A stretch of 58,659 nucleotides of DNA from Galactobacter sp052108535 (GTDB lineage Bacteria; Actinomycetota; Actinomycetes; Actinomycetales; Micrococcaceae): the NCBI GenBank assembly GCA_052108535.1, contig JBQDZM010000016.1, positions 1-58,659 on the forward strand, in the 5' to 3' direction. The notes under the pieces were generated by a model that made no database searches, was not told the origin of the DNA, and saw nothing but the letters and a program-made list of their open reading frames with translations. Positions 8,705-17,886 of this stretch are shown piece after piece. Position numbers and translations under genes: made by a program. Position 1 is the first letter of the stretch. Each line of letters opens with the position of its first letter.

Positions 8705-9429
8705 GTCGCAGCGTCTCCACGCCGGTGACGCGGCGAGGCCATGAACCAGACCTGAGCGTTGAACGTGCCTTGGTGGCTCCGGGTGAGCTGCTGGCTTGCG
8801 TCGACGAGGTTGGGCGCGGCTCCCTGGCAGGACCGGTCAGCGTGGGCCTCGTGATCATCGACCCCCATGCAGGCGATGCTCCGCCCGGGATCAGGGACAG
8901 TAAAGACCTCTCCGCGCACGCCAGGCAGGCCCTGATCTCAGCCATCGAGGAATGGGTGCTGGCCGGTGCTGTGGGACACGCCAGCGCTCAGGAGATCGAC
9001 GCGCACGGCATCGTCCCCGCGCTACGGCTGGCGGGTCATCGAGCCTGGACCGCGGCAGTCGCCGCGGCCGCGAAGGTGGCGACGGATGCAAAGGAAGCCA
9101 CGCCGTCGGCCATTCTGCTGGACGGCAGTCACGACTGGTTCACGCCGCAACTCCTCGATGCCCTGACCCACGCGCCGGAGGACGACCTGGCAGAGGTCCT
9201 TGCCCCCGTCACCACCCGGGTCAAGGCAGACCGCGACTGCGCAGGAGTCGGCGCGGCCTCGGTGCTGGCCAAGGTGGAACGTGACGGGATCATGGACGCA
9301 CTGGACCAGGCCCATCCGGGATACGGGTGGGCGCAGAACAAGGGCTACGGCACCGCAGCGCACAAAGAAGCCATCCGGACGCTGGGTGCGGGTGACTTTC
9401 ATCGTAGAACCTGGCACCTTGGCGCCTGA
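8701..9429 (+). CDS. rnhB: ribonuclease HII
   Basis: Removes RNA from RNA-DNA hybrids and misincorporated ribonucleotides. The 242-residue product has the signature DEVGRGSLAGPV early on, the DSKDL motif and the C-terminal region with YGWAQNKGYGTAAHKEAI followed by HRRTWHL. The acidic active-site residues are present, including the DEVGRG aspartate and glutamate. The GTG start overlaps the lepB stop by four bases, as in many Actinobacteria. Confidence 0.95.
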   Translation: MSRSVSTPVTRRGHEPDLSVERALVAPGELLACVDEVGRGSLAGPVSVGLVIIDPHAGDAPPGIRDSKDLSAHARQALISAIEEWVLAGAVGHASAQEIDAHGIVPALRLAGHRAWTAAVAAAAKVATDAKEATPSAILLDGSHDWFTPQLLDALTHAPEDDLAEVLAPVTTRVKADRDCAGVGAASVLAKVERDGIMDALDQAHPGYGWAQNKGYGTAAHKEAIRTLGAGDFHRRTWHLGA

Positions 9430-9465
9430 GCGTAGGCTGGGGCGACAAGGCAGGAGGGAGACCAA

Positions 9466-9777
9466 ATGGGTACTGACGATCTCGAGAACTACGAGACGGA
9501 GATGGAGCTGAAGCTCTACCGCGAGTACAAGGACGTGGTAAACCTCTTTAGCTATGTCGTTGAGACGGAGCGCCGGTTCTACCTGGCCAACCAGGTGGAC
9601 GTTCAGGCCAAGGTCTCCGACGGCGAGGTGTACTTCGATGTGCAGCTGCAGGATGCCTGGGTGTGGGACGTTTACAGACCCCAGCGCTTCGTGAAGTCGG
9701 CGCGGGTGATCACGTTCAAGGACGTGAACGTGGAGGAACTCACCAAGTCGGATCTGTTGAAGGATTTGCCGGACTGA
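9466..9777 (+). CDS. DUF2469 family protein
   Basis: A 103-residue acidic protein beginning MGTDDLENYETEMELKLYRE, the hallmark of DUF2469, a small family restricted to Actinobacteria and normally found between rnhB and yraN, as here. Start ATG follows GGAGGGAG. No biochemical function is known to me. Confidence 0.9.
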   Translation: MGTDDLENYETEMELKLYREYKDVVNLFSYVVETERRFYLANQVDVQAKVSDGEVYFDVQLQDAWVWDVYRPQRFVKSARVITFKDVNVEELTKSDLLKDLPD

Positions 9778-9925
9778 CCTGAGCGCTCCGGGGCTTGTTC
9801 GGCGCAGCTTCGGGACTCGTTCGGGCCGCGGACGGCGTGTCGTCGGTTACTTGTCCACATTTGTCCGGTCAGCCGCCACGGCCAGGGGCCACGTGCAGCA
9901 CTCTGGTGCGTGGAGGTGGTCCACC

Positions 9926-10375
9926 ATGACGACAACGACCACGAGGTCGGCAAAAGCCGTTCCCACACGGCCCGACCCCAAGGAACTCGGACGCCGCGGC
10001 GAAGTCTTCGCCCTCGGCTGGCTTACCGGGCACGGATACACGGTGCTGGAACGCAACTGGCGCTGCCGGCTGGGGGAGCTGGACGTGGTGGCTCAGCACG
10101 AGGGCGACTTGGTGGCGGTGGAGGTCAAGACCCGCTCCGGTGACGGCTACGGCGCCCCAGCGGAGGCCGTGAACCGCGAGAAACTGGCGCGGCTGCATCG
10201 GCTCGTGTTGGCCTATGCGCGGGAGGCGTTGGGCCCAGGCGGGTCTGCACCCGGCTCACTCCCGTCGCCGCTCCCAGTCTCGTACCGCCGACGCGTGGAC
10301 GTGTTGAGCCTGGTCTGGCCACCCGGTGATCCCGTCCCCAGCACGGTGGAGCTCTACCGTGCGGTGACGCCATGA
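9926..10375 (+). CDS. YraN/UPF0102 family endonuclease-like protein
   Basis: A 149-residue protein of the YraN family, which has a restriction-endonuclease-like core. The motif GELDVVAQHEGDLVAVEVKTRSGDGYG (E...D...ExK) is complete near residues 45-71. Start ATG at 9926 lies six bases behind GGAGGTGG; longer in-frame starts lack a site. The stop overlaps the comM start (ATGA), making yraN-comM-dprA a tightly coupled set. A role in DNA processing is inferred from neighbours and fold. Confidence 0.9.
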   Translation: MTTTTTRSAKAVPTRPDPKELGRRGEVFALGWLTGHGYTVLERNWRCRLGELDVVAQHEGDLVAVEVKTRSGDGYGAPAEAVNREKLARLHRLVLAYAREALGPGGSAPGSLPSPLPVSYRRRVDVLSLVWPPGDPVPSTVELYRAVTP

Positions 10376-11955
10376 GTCTGGGATCGGCCGCCTGCGTGGC
10401 ACTGGTGGGGATGAACGGGTACAGGGTGGACGTTCAGGCGGACCTGGGCGGCGGGCTGCCCGGCATGATCCTGTTGGGGTTACCGGATGCCTCCTTGCAG
10501 GAGGCCAAGGACCGCGTGCGCTCCGCCGCACGCAATTGCGGGGTGGCCCTCAGCCCACGCCGGTTGACGGTCAACCTGGTTCCGGCGGGTGTGCCGAAGA
10601 AGGGGACCGGATTCGACCTTGCCATCCTGGTCGCCAGCCTGCAGGCCGACGGTGTCCTCAAAGTGCCGCGGGATGTGGTGTTCCTTGGTGAGCTCGCCCT
10701 GGACGGCGAAATACGGGCGCTGCCCGGGATCCTGCCGTCACTGCTGGCGGCCCGCCATGAGGGCTTCACCCGCTGCGTGGTTCCCGCAGCCAACGTCGCC
10801 GAGGCGCGCCTGGTCCCCGATCTGGACGTCACGGGATACGGTCACGTCTCGGACCTGCTGGTAGCGCTCGGCGTGGATCCCAGCACGGTCAAGCGACCCG
10901 GCCCTGTGCCCGACGACGTGGTGCCGGGAGCGGCGGCGGACTCGCCTGCGGCAGCGGATTCGCCTTCTGTGGGGAAGCCGCCTGCGGCGGCCGGCCACGC
11001 GCCAGACCTGGCCGACGTCGTGGGGCAGCCCGTTGGTCGGCACGCGCTGGAGGTCGCAGCGGCCGGCGGTCATCACCTGCTGTTGGTGGGTCCGCCAGGG
11101 GCGGGTAAGACCATGCTGGCGGAGCGGCTCCCAGGGATCCTTCCAGATCTCACCGCGGAAGAGAGCGTGGAGGCTACCTGTGTGTACTCGCTGGGACGCA
11201 GGCCCGTCACGGGGCTGCTGACCCGACCACCGTTCGAGGCGCCGCACCATTCCTCCTCGACGGCGTCGCTCATTGGCGGAGGGGCCGGGATCCCGAGACC
11301 GGGCGCCGCGTCCATGGCGCACACGGGTGTCCTGTTCCTCGACGAGGCGCCGGAATTCGGAGCCAAGACGCTGGACTCGCTGCGAGAACCCCTCGAATCC
11401 GGGGTCCTGACACTGCAACGGGCGGCCGGAAGCGCCCGTTACCCCGCACGCTTCCAACTGGTCATGGCCGCCAATCCCTGCCCGTGTGGGAAACCGGGCA
11501 GGGCCTGCGAATGCGCTCCCATGACCAGGAGAAGATATTGGGCACGGCTCTCCGGGCCGCTGCTGGATCGCATGGACCTACTGGTGCAGGTCCCAGCCGC
11601 GAGGACGTCGGAGATCGTGCGCGGGATGAGGGGTGAGGATTCCGCCACTGTCCGCGAACGGGTGCTGCGCGCCAGACGGCGGCAGCGGATACGCTGGGGG
11701 CGCCGGAACGGACCACATGTCACGAATGCCACCGTTGCGTCCGGCCTGCTCCGCAGCGACGGATTCCGGCTCCAGGGCGAGGCCGCGAAGACCTTGCACC
11801 GCTGTGCTGAGGTGCACGCCCTGACCGGCCGTGGCGTGGACAGGGTCACCCGGATCGCCTGGACCTTGGCTGACCTCGCCGGGAATGCAGCGCCGGAAGC
11901 GGCCGAAGTGCAGCAGGCGGTCATGTTGCGTGCCCGAGCGCAGGTGACGACATGA
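10372..11955 (+). CDS. comM: YifB/ComM family Mg-chelatase-like AAA+ ATPase
   Basis: Hexameric helicase-like AAA+ protein. In transforming species ComM drives branch migration during integration of incoming DNA. The 527-residue product has an N-terminal Lon-protease-like ChlI domain, an Ala/Pro linker (about 180-205), Walker A GPPGAGKT (240-247), Walker B VLFLDEAPEF and the NPCPCGKPGR cysteine segment. It overlaps yraN and dprA by four bases each. Whether this organism is competent cannot be judged from the window. Confidence 0.94.
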   Translation: MSLGSAACVALVGMNGYRVDVQADLGGGLPGMILLGLPDASLQEAKDRVRSAARNCGVALSPRRLTVNLVPAGVPKKGTGFDLAILVASLQADGVLKVPRDVVFLGELALDGEIRALPGILPSLLAARHEGFTRCVVPAANVAEARLVPDLDVTGYGHVSDLLVALGVDPSTVKRPGPVPDDVVPGAAADSPAAADSPSVGKPPAAAGHAPDLADVVGQPVGRHALEVAAAGGHHLLLVGPPGAGKTMLAERLPGILPDLTAEESVEATCVYSLGRRPVTGLLTRPPFEAPHHSSSTASLIGGGAGIPRPGAASMAHTGVLFLDEAPEFGAKTLDSLREPLESGVLTLQRAAGSARYPARFQLVMAANPCPCGKPGRACECAPMTRRRYWARLSGPLLDRMDLLVQVPAARTSEIVRGMRGEDSATVRERVLRARRRQRIRWGRRNGPHVTNATVASGLLRSDGFRLQGEAAKTLHRCAEVHALTGRGVDRVTRIAWTLADLAGNAAPEAAEVQQAVMLRARAQVTT

Positions 11956-13387
11956 CGGCCGCGCACACCCACGTTTCAGGCGACGTCGATCCCGGCAGAG
12001 AACGGACCGCGCGAGCTGGGCTGAGCCGCTGCTGCGAACCGGGGGACGCCGTCCTGACCACGGCGGTGCAGGCGCTCGGGGCCGTGCGAGTCTGGGATCT
12101 GGTGGCCGGCGCAGCCGAACAGCTGCCCGATCGAGAAGCGTACGCGCAGCAGCTTGCCTCGGAGGGGAAGGCCCCACGCCGCGGAGCCCAGCTGGAGGAC
12201 GGTCTCGGCAGATGGCGGTCACGAGCCACGCAGGCCGAACCGGAGCAGGACCTACAACACGCCGAACGGATGGGCGGAGGGTACGTGATTCCCGGCGATG
12301 ACGCCTGGCCGGCCGCGCTCAACGACCTGGGGCCCGACTGTCCGCTCGGCTTGTGGTGGAGGGGACCCGGGATCGCATCGTTGGCGCGGCTCGGCGCCGG
12401 TCCCTGGTCAAACGCGAGGCTGCTCTCCGTGGTGGGGACACGCGACCCGAGCGTCTACGGAATACACGTCACCGAGGCCATGGTGTCCGGGCTGCGGGAG
12501 CGGGATGTCTGCATTCTCTCCGGCGGAGCGCTGGGCATCGACGTCGCCGCACACCGGGCGGCGTTGGACACNNNNNNNNNNNNNNNNNNNNNNNNNNNNN
12601 NNNNNNNNNNNNNNNNNNNNNNNNNNNNNNNNNNNNNNNNNNNNNNNNNNNNNNNNNNNNNNNNNNNNNNNTCTCCGGCGGAGCGCTGGGCATCGACGTC
12701 GCCGCACACCGGGCGGCGTTGGACACAGGGGAGCGCACGGGAGAACGCACGGGGGAGGGCGCCCCGGCAACGATGGCGGTCTTGGCCGGCGGCATCGATC
12801 GCCTGTACCCGGCAGCGAACTCGGCTACGCTGTCCGTCATTGGCCGCAGACACCTGATCCTGAGCGAGCACCCGCCAGGAACGTCCACCGCTCGCTGGCG
12901 GTTCCTGGCCCGCAACCGGATCATCGCGGCGCTGGGGTGCGGGACCCTCGTGACGGAGGGGAGGTGGCGCTCCGGGGCGCTGAACACGGCCAACACCGCT
13001 GCAGGGCTGGGCCGTTGGGTTGGTGCTGTGCCGGGTGCCATCACCTCGGACGAGAGCGAACTGCCGCATCGGCTGATCCGCAACAGTGGCGCTGACCTGG
13101 TCACCTGTGTTCAAGACGTCCTGGAAGACCTCGGCTGGGATGGGACTGCGCCCGGCACCGAGCAACCCTCGTTGCCCTTCGCCAGCGACTGCGCGCATCC
13201 GACGGAGGGCATGGACCCCTTGGAAGAGAGACTCTGGGAGGCGCTCCCCAGGCGAGGCGGATACGGGCTGGACCAACTGGTGGTCGCAGCGGGGCTGTCC
13301 GTGCCGGAAACGTTGGCAGGTCTGGAGCGGTTGGCTGCGCGCGGCGCGGTATTAGAAGTCCCGGGAGGGGGATGGAAGCGGAGCTAG
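11952..13387 (+). CDS. dprA: DNA-processing protein DprA (split by a false gap)
   Basis: Loads RecA on incoming single-stranded DNA. The frame is interrupted by 100 Ns at 12572-12671, but the 55 bases before and after the Ns are identical. Merging them removes 155 bases and joins the two frames into one 426-residue product. It contains LLSVVGTRDPSVYG, SGGALGIDVAAHRAAL, MAVLAGGIDRLYPAAN, an ARWRFLARNRIIAAL segment and the RSGALNTA region of the Rossmann-like DprA core, then a C-terminal winged-helix-like domain. The ATG overlaps the comM stop. The apparent repetition of the SGGALGID motif is an assembly artefact, not a real duplication. Confidence 0.93.
12517..12726. other. false assembly gap flanked by identical 55-bp contig ends
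   Basis: Bases 12517-12571 equal 12672-12726 exactly, with 100 Ns between (12572-12671). A 55-base overlap is what a de Bruijn assembler run at k=55 leaves at neighbouring contig ends. Collapsing it keeps the dprA frame open across the join. Confidence 0.95.
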
Positions 13388-13400
13388 GCTTAAACGCATC

Positions 13401-14324
13401 ATGACCGACCTCCCCGCCACCGTGGACCAGTTGCTTGACCAATACACCAGGCACCTGACGTACGAGCGCGGCCGCAGCATGAACACGGTCCGCGCTTATC
13501 TGGCCGATATCGGCTCGTTGTTGGGATCACTGGGGGCAGATCGGGACACCCTGACCAGCGACGCCCTGGGCTCTCTGGACCTTTCGGCGCTGCGGGCCTG
13601 GGTTGCCGCAGCGGGAGAGGCTGGAGCCTCCAACGCGACGTTGGCCCGTCACGTGGCGGCAGCCAGAACCTTCTGTGCCTGGGTCAGGAGGGAAGACTGG
13701 TTGGAGGCGGACCCCTCGGCACGGTTGCGGGCGCCCAAACGCGCCAAGACCCTTCCGGCCGTGCTGCAGCGTGGGCAGATGGATCGCCTCATGCAGCACC
13801 TGTCCCAGCAGGAAGGACCCGAGGCCGATCGCGACCGGGCCGCCATCGAACTGCTCTACGCCACCGGCATCAGGGTCGGAGAACTCGTGGGGCTGGACGT
13901 GGATGACGTGGACCAGGACCGCAGGACGCTGAAGGTGTTGGGCAAGGGGAACAAGGAACGCGTGGTGCCCTTCGGGGTCCCCGCGGCTCATGCCTTGGAC
14001 GACTGGCTCCGGCGAGGACGACCCGTTCTGGCCACGGAACACAGCGGTCCTGCCCTCTTCCTGGGTCAACGTGGCGGTCGCTGGAATCAGCGACAGGTGC
14101 GGGAGCACGTGGACAGGGCCTTGACCGGGCTGGGGGATACGTCCGCGAGCGGACCGCACTCACTGCGGCACACCGCGGCGACCCACCTCCTGGACGGGGG
14201 CGCGGACCTGCGCAGCGTCCAGGAACTCCTTGGACACTCCTCGTTGGCCACCACGCAGCTCTACACCCACGTGTCTGTGGAACGTTTGCGTGACGGTTAT
14301 CGGCAGGCTCATCCGCGTGCCTGA
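13401..14324 (+). CDS. xerC: tyrosine recombinase XerC
   Basis: Site-specific recombinase that resolves chromosome dimers at dif. The 307-residue product has an N-terminal SAM-like core-binding domain (to about 95) and a C-terminal catalytic domain with Arg in GIRVGEL, Lys in GKGNKER, HSLRH, the second His in LGHSS and Tyr288 in LYTHV. It follows dprA directly, the usual place for chromosomal xerC in this group, which argues against a phage integrase. A TAGGCT at 13385-13390 ends 10 bases before the ATG, so it may have its own promoter and an almost leaderless transcript. Confidence 0.93.
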   Translation: MTDLPATVDQLLDQYTRHLTYERGRSMNTVRAYLADIGSLLGSLGADRDTLTSDALGSLDLSALRAWVAAAGEAGASNATLARHVAAARTFCAWVRREDWLEADPSARLRAPKRAKTLPAVLQRGQMDRLMQHLSQQEGPEADRDRAAIELLYATGIRVGELVGLDVDDVDQDRRTLKVLGKGNKERVVPFGVPAAHALDDWLRRGRPVLATEHSGPALFLGQRGGRWNQRQVREHVDRALTGLGDTSASGPHSLRHTAATHLLDGGADLRSVQELLGHSSLATTQLYTHVSVERLRDGYRQAHPRA

Positions 14325-14475
14325 TCCGCACCTCAGCCGGTAGAACCGGCGCTTGCGTTTGGCAGAACCCCAAGTTCGGGGCAAAATGTAGCAGGTAAGC
14401 GGAAACGAACACGTGAGCTGACAGAATCCGGGCCGGCCGTTGGGGAAGACGAACCGACCACATCTGGAGGAGCAC

Positions 14476-14979
14476 ATGTCGAGTCCGATGACGCGCGGGG
14501 CTTTGTACATCCACTCAGCCCCTTCTGCGATGTGCCCTCATCTCGAGTGGACCATCAACAGCGTCCTTGGTCGACAAATCGACCTGGACTGGACGCCGCA
14601 ACCTGCCGCACCTGGGCTGCTGCGCGCCGATGTGGCGTGGACCGGACCCCAGGGAACCGGTGCCCTGCTGACGTCCACTATGCGCGGATGGATGCACCTG
14701 CGCTACGAGGTGACTGAAGAGGCCTCGCCGGGTTCCGACGCGCTGCGGTGGTCCCATACCCCGAGCTTGGGGATCTTCCAGGGCGTCACCGACGTGCACG
14801 GGAACATCCTGGTCTCGGAGGACCGTATTCGCTACGCCTACGAAAAGGGCGAGGGGAATCCGGCCATTGTGTACCACGAGCTCTCCATCGCCTTAGGCGA
14901 GGCCTGGGACGAGGAACTCGAGCCGTTCCGGGCTGCCGCCGAGGGTGCTCCGGTGCGCTGGATGCATCACGTGGGCTGA
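14476..14979 (+). CDS. DUF3145 family protein
   Basis: A 167-residue protein of DUF3145, an actinobacterial family nearly always next to fabF. It starts with MSSPMTRGALYIHSAPSAMC and is followed by a tryptophan-rich region. ATG 14476 is chosen because GGAGGAGC lies just upstream; a TTG 36 bases earlier lacks one. It is convergent with fabF and separated from it by a bidirectional terminator. Function unknown. Confidence 0.9.
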   Translation: MSSPMTRGALYIHSAPSAMCPHLEWTINSVLGRQIDLDWTPQPAAPGLLRADVAWTGPQGTGALLTSTMRGWMHLRYEVTEEASPGSDALRWSHTPSLGIFQGVTDVHGNILVSEDRIRYAYEKGEGNPAIVYHELSIALGEAWDEELEPFRAAAEGAPVRWMHHVG

Positions 14980-15011
14980 GCGTTCCCACCTTTTCTCCCG
15001 GCTGAACAGAA

Positions 15012-15048
15012 ACGCCCCGCGAACCACGGTCTGTGGTTCGCGGGGCGT
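15012..15048. terminator. bidirectional terminator between the DUF3145 gene and fabF
   Basis: A perfect 16-bp stem, 15012-15027 with 15033-15048, and a 5-base loop between convergent genes. The reverse side is followed by TTCTGTTC, giving a modest U-tract for fabF. Confidence 0.85.
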
Positions 15049-15061
15049 CGCTGGTTCTGAA

Positions 15062-16297
15062 TCAGCGGTTGCGGAAGGCTGCCACCGCGTTGTGTCCGCC
15101 GAAACCGAAGGAGTTGGACACGGCCACACCGCTGGGGAGGGTGCGGGCCGAGGTCACGACATCCAGGTCAACCTGCGGATCCTTGTTCTCCAGGTTGATG
15201 GTCAGCGGAGCCTGGTGATCGTGCAGGGCCAGGACGGTCAGCACGGCCTCGACGGCGCCTGCACCACCGAGCAGGTGACCCATCTGCGACTTGGTGGCGG
15301 AGACGGCCACGGAATCCATGTGGGAGCCGAAGGCTGCGCGCAGCGCCACACCCTCGGGGATATCGCCCACGGGGGTAGAGGTCGCGTGAGCGTTGACGTG
15401 GACCAGGTCGGTGGCCTCGAAGCCGCCGTCTGCCATGGCAGAGCGCAGGGCACGCGTGGCACCCAGGCCCTCGGCATCCGGTGCGGTGATGTGGAACGCG
15501 TCCGCGCTGATGCCGGTGCCGGCCAGTTCCGCGTAGATGCGGGCGCCACGGGCCAGAGCGTGCTCCTCCGACTCCAGGATCAGCGTGCCAGCACCCTCAC
15601 CCATGACGAAACCATCACGGTCCAAGTCGTAGGGGCGGGACGCGTGCTCCGGATCGTCGTTGCGACGGGAAAGAGCCTGCATCGAAGCGAAGGACGCAAT
15701 GGTGATCGGGTGGATCGCAGCCTCGCAACCACCGGCGATGACCACGTCCGCCTGACCGGAGCGGATCATCTCCTGAGCCACGGCCAGGGACTCGGTGGAG
15801 GAAGCACACGCGGAGACCACGGTGCGGGCCGCAGCGCGGGCCTTGAACTCCAGGGAGAGGGCGCCGGCCGCAGCGTTGGGCATGAGCATGGGAACCGTCA
15901 TCGGCATGACCCGACGCGGACCCTTCTCCCTCAACGTGTCCCAAGCATCCAGCAGGGTGTTCACACCACCGATACCGGTGGCGTAGGAGACCCCGAGGCG
16001 ATCATGATCCAGTTCGACCTCGTCCAGACCTGCGTCGGTGAAGGCCTCACGGGCGGAGATCAGAGCGAACTGGGTGGAGGGGTCATTGCGCTTGAGCTCA
16101 GACTTCTTGAGCACCTCGGCGGCGGGAACGGCGGCACGGCCGGCGATACCGACAGGCAGGGCCAGCTCCTCGACCCAGTCCTCGGTGAGGCTGTGCACTC
16201 CGGAGGTGCCCTTCAATGCTGCAGCCCACGTGGTGGGGACATCTCCGCCGATGGGGGTCGTGGCGCCCAGTCCCGTGACGACGACGGTCTTGGCCAT
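15062..16297 (-). CDS. fabF: beta-ketoacyl-ACP synthase II
   Basis: Condensing enzyme for chain elongation in type II fatty acid synthesis. The 411-residue product has the thiolase fold with active-site Cys164 (VSACASSTES), a His in NAHATSTPVGD and the second His region GHLLGGAGAVEA. The ATG is preceded by AAGGAG on the reverse strand. It is the last gene of a reverse-strand fabD-acpP-fabF set. Initiation would need a FabH elsewhere in the genome or another enzyme. Confidence 0.96.
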   Translation of the reverse strand: MAKTVVVTGLGATTPIGGDVPTTWAAALKGTSGVHSLTEDWVEELALPVGIAGRAAVPAAEVLKKSELKRNDPSTQFALISAREAFTDAGLDEVELDHDRLGVSYATGIGGVNTLLDAWDTLREKGPRRVMPMTVPMLMPNAAAGALSLEFKARAAARTVVSACASSTESLAVAQEMIRSGQADVVIAGGCEAAIHPITIASFASMQALSRRNDDPEHASRPYDLDRDGFVMGEGAGTLILESEEHALARGARIYAELAGTGISADAFHITAPDAEGLGATRALRSAMADGGFEATDLVHVNAHATSTPVGDIPEGVALRAAFGSHMDSVAVSATKSQMGHLLGGAGAVEAVLTVLALHDHQAPLTINLENKDPQVDLDVVTSARTLPSGVAVSNSFGFGGHNAVAAFRNR

Positions 16298-16457
16298 GGC
16301 TAGTGCTCCTTGAACTCGGTGCGGTTGAACCGGAGGTTCCCTTAAGCCCTTGGCCTGGGTATCCGGCGCCGACAGAACTGAAGTGATGAAAGAGCGTCCC
16401 CGGGACCGGGGGTCTCGGGGACGCGGTGCGGAACCGGTGCGGGTTCCGCGGGGAGAA

Positions 16458-16703
16458 TCAGGCCTGGGCCTTCTCGATGTAAGAGACGGCGTCGCCCACG
16501 GTCTTGAGGTTCTTGACCTCTTCGTCGGGGATCTTCACGTCGAACTTGGACTCGGCCTCGACGACGATGGTCATCATGGAGATGGAGTCGATGTCCAGGT
16601 CTTCGGTGAAGGACTTGTCCAGCTGAACGTCCTCAACCGGAAGGTCGGTCTCTTCGTTGACGATCTCGGCAAGGCCAGCGAGGATCTCTTCGGTAGTAGC
16701 CAT
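16458..16703 (-). CDS. acpP: acyl carrier protein
   Basis: An 81-residue acidic helical carrier. Ser40 in DIDSISMM is the phosphopantetheine attachment site (the common DSL is DSI here, as in other Actinobacteria). RBS AAGGAGAGAAG precedes the ATG. It sits directly downstream of fabD with only 114 bases between, where fabH is normally found. Confidence 0.96.
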   Translation of the reverse strand: MATTEEILAGLAEIVNEETDLPVEDVQLDKSFTEDLDIDSISMMTIVVEAESKFDVKIPDEEVKNLKTVGDAVSYIEKAQA

Positions 16704-16817
16704 GAAAGCTTCTCTCCTTGTATTCGTTCGGTTCTCTAGGAACCAGGGTGCGGGGTCTTCGATCCCTCAGATTACGTGGTCGTTGCCGTTTCGCAGTGGA
16801 ACGACACCGACCGGGTC

Positions 16818-17735
16818 TCAGGCGTGTTCGGCGACGAACGCGCGGGCATCCTCCAACTGGTCCGGAGTCTTCAGGGCGAGCGTCTTGACGCCCTTCATAC
16901 CCCGTTTGGCCAACCCGGTGAGGGTGCCGGCCGGGGCCAGTTCCAAGAGCCCGGTGACGCCGGCCTCGAGCATGGTGGCCTCGCACAGATCCCAGCGCAC
17001 GGGGCGGGTGACCTGAGCCACCAGGGAGGCGAGGAAGTCTCCGCCGGAACCGACCTGGGTTCCGTCGTGGTTGGTGAGCAGAGTGGTCTGCGGGGTGCCG
17101 GGCTGCAGCGTCGCTGCGAGGTCCTGCAGGGCAGGCACGGCGGAGGCCATGTACTCGGTGTGGAATGCGCCGGCGACCTTCAACGCGATCACGCGGGTCT
17201 TGGCCGGCGGATTCTCGGCGAACGCGGCCAGTGCCTCGAGCGTTCCGGCTGCGACGATCTGTCCCCCGCCGTTCTCGTTGGCCGGAGTGAGTCCGGCGTC
17301 GATGATGGCGGCGCGCACGGTGTCGGGGTCGCCGCCCAGGACGGCGGACATGCCGGTGGGGATCTCAGCGGCGGCGGCCGCCATACCCTTGGCACGGGTG
17401 GACACGAAGCTCAGCGCGTCAGCGGGGGAGAGCGCCATGCTCAACGATGCTGCGGTGATCTCGCCGACCGAATGTCCGGCCACGATGGCGTTGTCCGGAA
17501 CGGTGCGGCCAAAGAGGGCGCGAGCGGTCAGGATGCCTGCGGCCACGATCAGCGGCTGCGCCACGGCGGTGTCCTTGATGGTCTCCTCATCCGCGGTGGT
17601 GCCGAGTTCGGTGAGGTCCAGTCCAACGGCCGCAGAGAGCGTGGTCAGCAGTTCGGCCGATTCGGGATCCTCCAGCCAGGGCTGCAAGAAACCGGGAGTC
17701 TGTGAGCCCTGTCCGGGGCAGACGATGGCAAGCAC
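16818..17735 (-). CDS. fabD: malonyl-CoA:ACP transacylase
   Basis: Transfers malonyl from CoA to ACP. The 305-residue product has the GQGSQ oxyanion motif near its start and nucleophile Ser89 in GHSVGE. The GTG at 17735 is chosen because GGAGAAGG lies 8 bases upstream and the protein then starts with VLAIVCPGQGSQ, as in the family. First gene of the fab set. Confidence 0.95.
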   Translation of the reverse strand: MLAIVCPGQGSQTPGFLQPWLEDPESAELLTTLSAAVGLDLTELGTTADEETIKDTAVAQPLIVAAGILTARALFGRTVPDNAIVAGHSVGEITAASLSMALSPADALSFVSTRAKGMAAAAAEIPTGMSAVLGGDPDTVRAAIIDAGLTPANENGGGQIVAAGTLEALAAFAENPPAKTRVIALKVAGAFHTEYMASAVPALQDLAATLQPGTPQTTLLTNHDGTQVGSGGDFLASLVAQVTRPVRWDLCEATMLEAGVTGLLELAPAGTLTGLAKRGMKGVKTLALKTPDQLEDARAFVAEHA

Positions 17736-17813
17736 GTGAGCGACCTTCTCCAAGCGAACGATGATGTTGTTTCCGGCGGCGTGGGCCGCTGAACGCGAAT
17801 CACACCGCAATGG

Positions 17814-17819
17814 AGTCTA
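17814..17819 (-). promoter_or_regulatory. candidate -10 element for fabD-acpP-fabF
   Basis: TAGACT on the reverse strand, about 80 bases before fabD, in the only sizeable space (17736-17886) between fabD and the PucR-type gene. If that regulator acts on the fab genes, as FasR does in Streptomyces, its operator should lie here. I did not find a clear palindrome. Confidence 0.4.
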
Positions 17820-17886
17820 CAACGTCAGGGATGGTGGAGTGGAAGCCGCCGCCGCGGCGTCGGGCATTTTGGTGGCTTGCACGGTG

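Noticed and set aside
12517..12726. Tandem duplication of the SGGALGID motif or a recombination attachment repeat in dprA
   Set aside because: The identical 55 bases flank a 100-N placeholder and collapse to restore one frame; an assembly artefact is the simpler explanation.
13401..14324. Phage or island integrase
   Set aside because: It follows dprA in the usual chromosomal order for xerC, and no phage or transfer genes are near.
14945..16303. A 452-codon open frame on the plus strand opposite fabF
   Set aside because: Antisense shadow of a complete fabF; Gly/Arg-rich with no domain.
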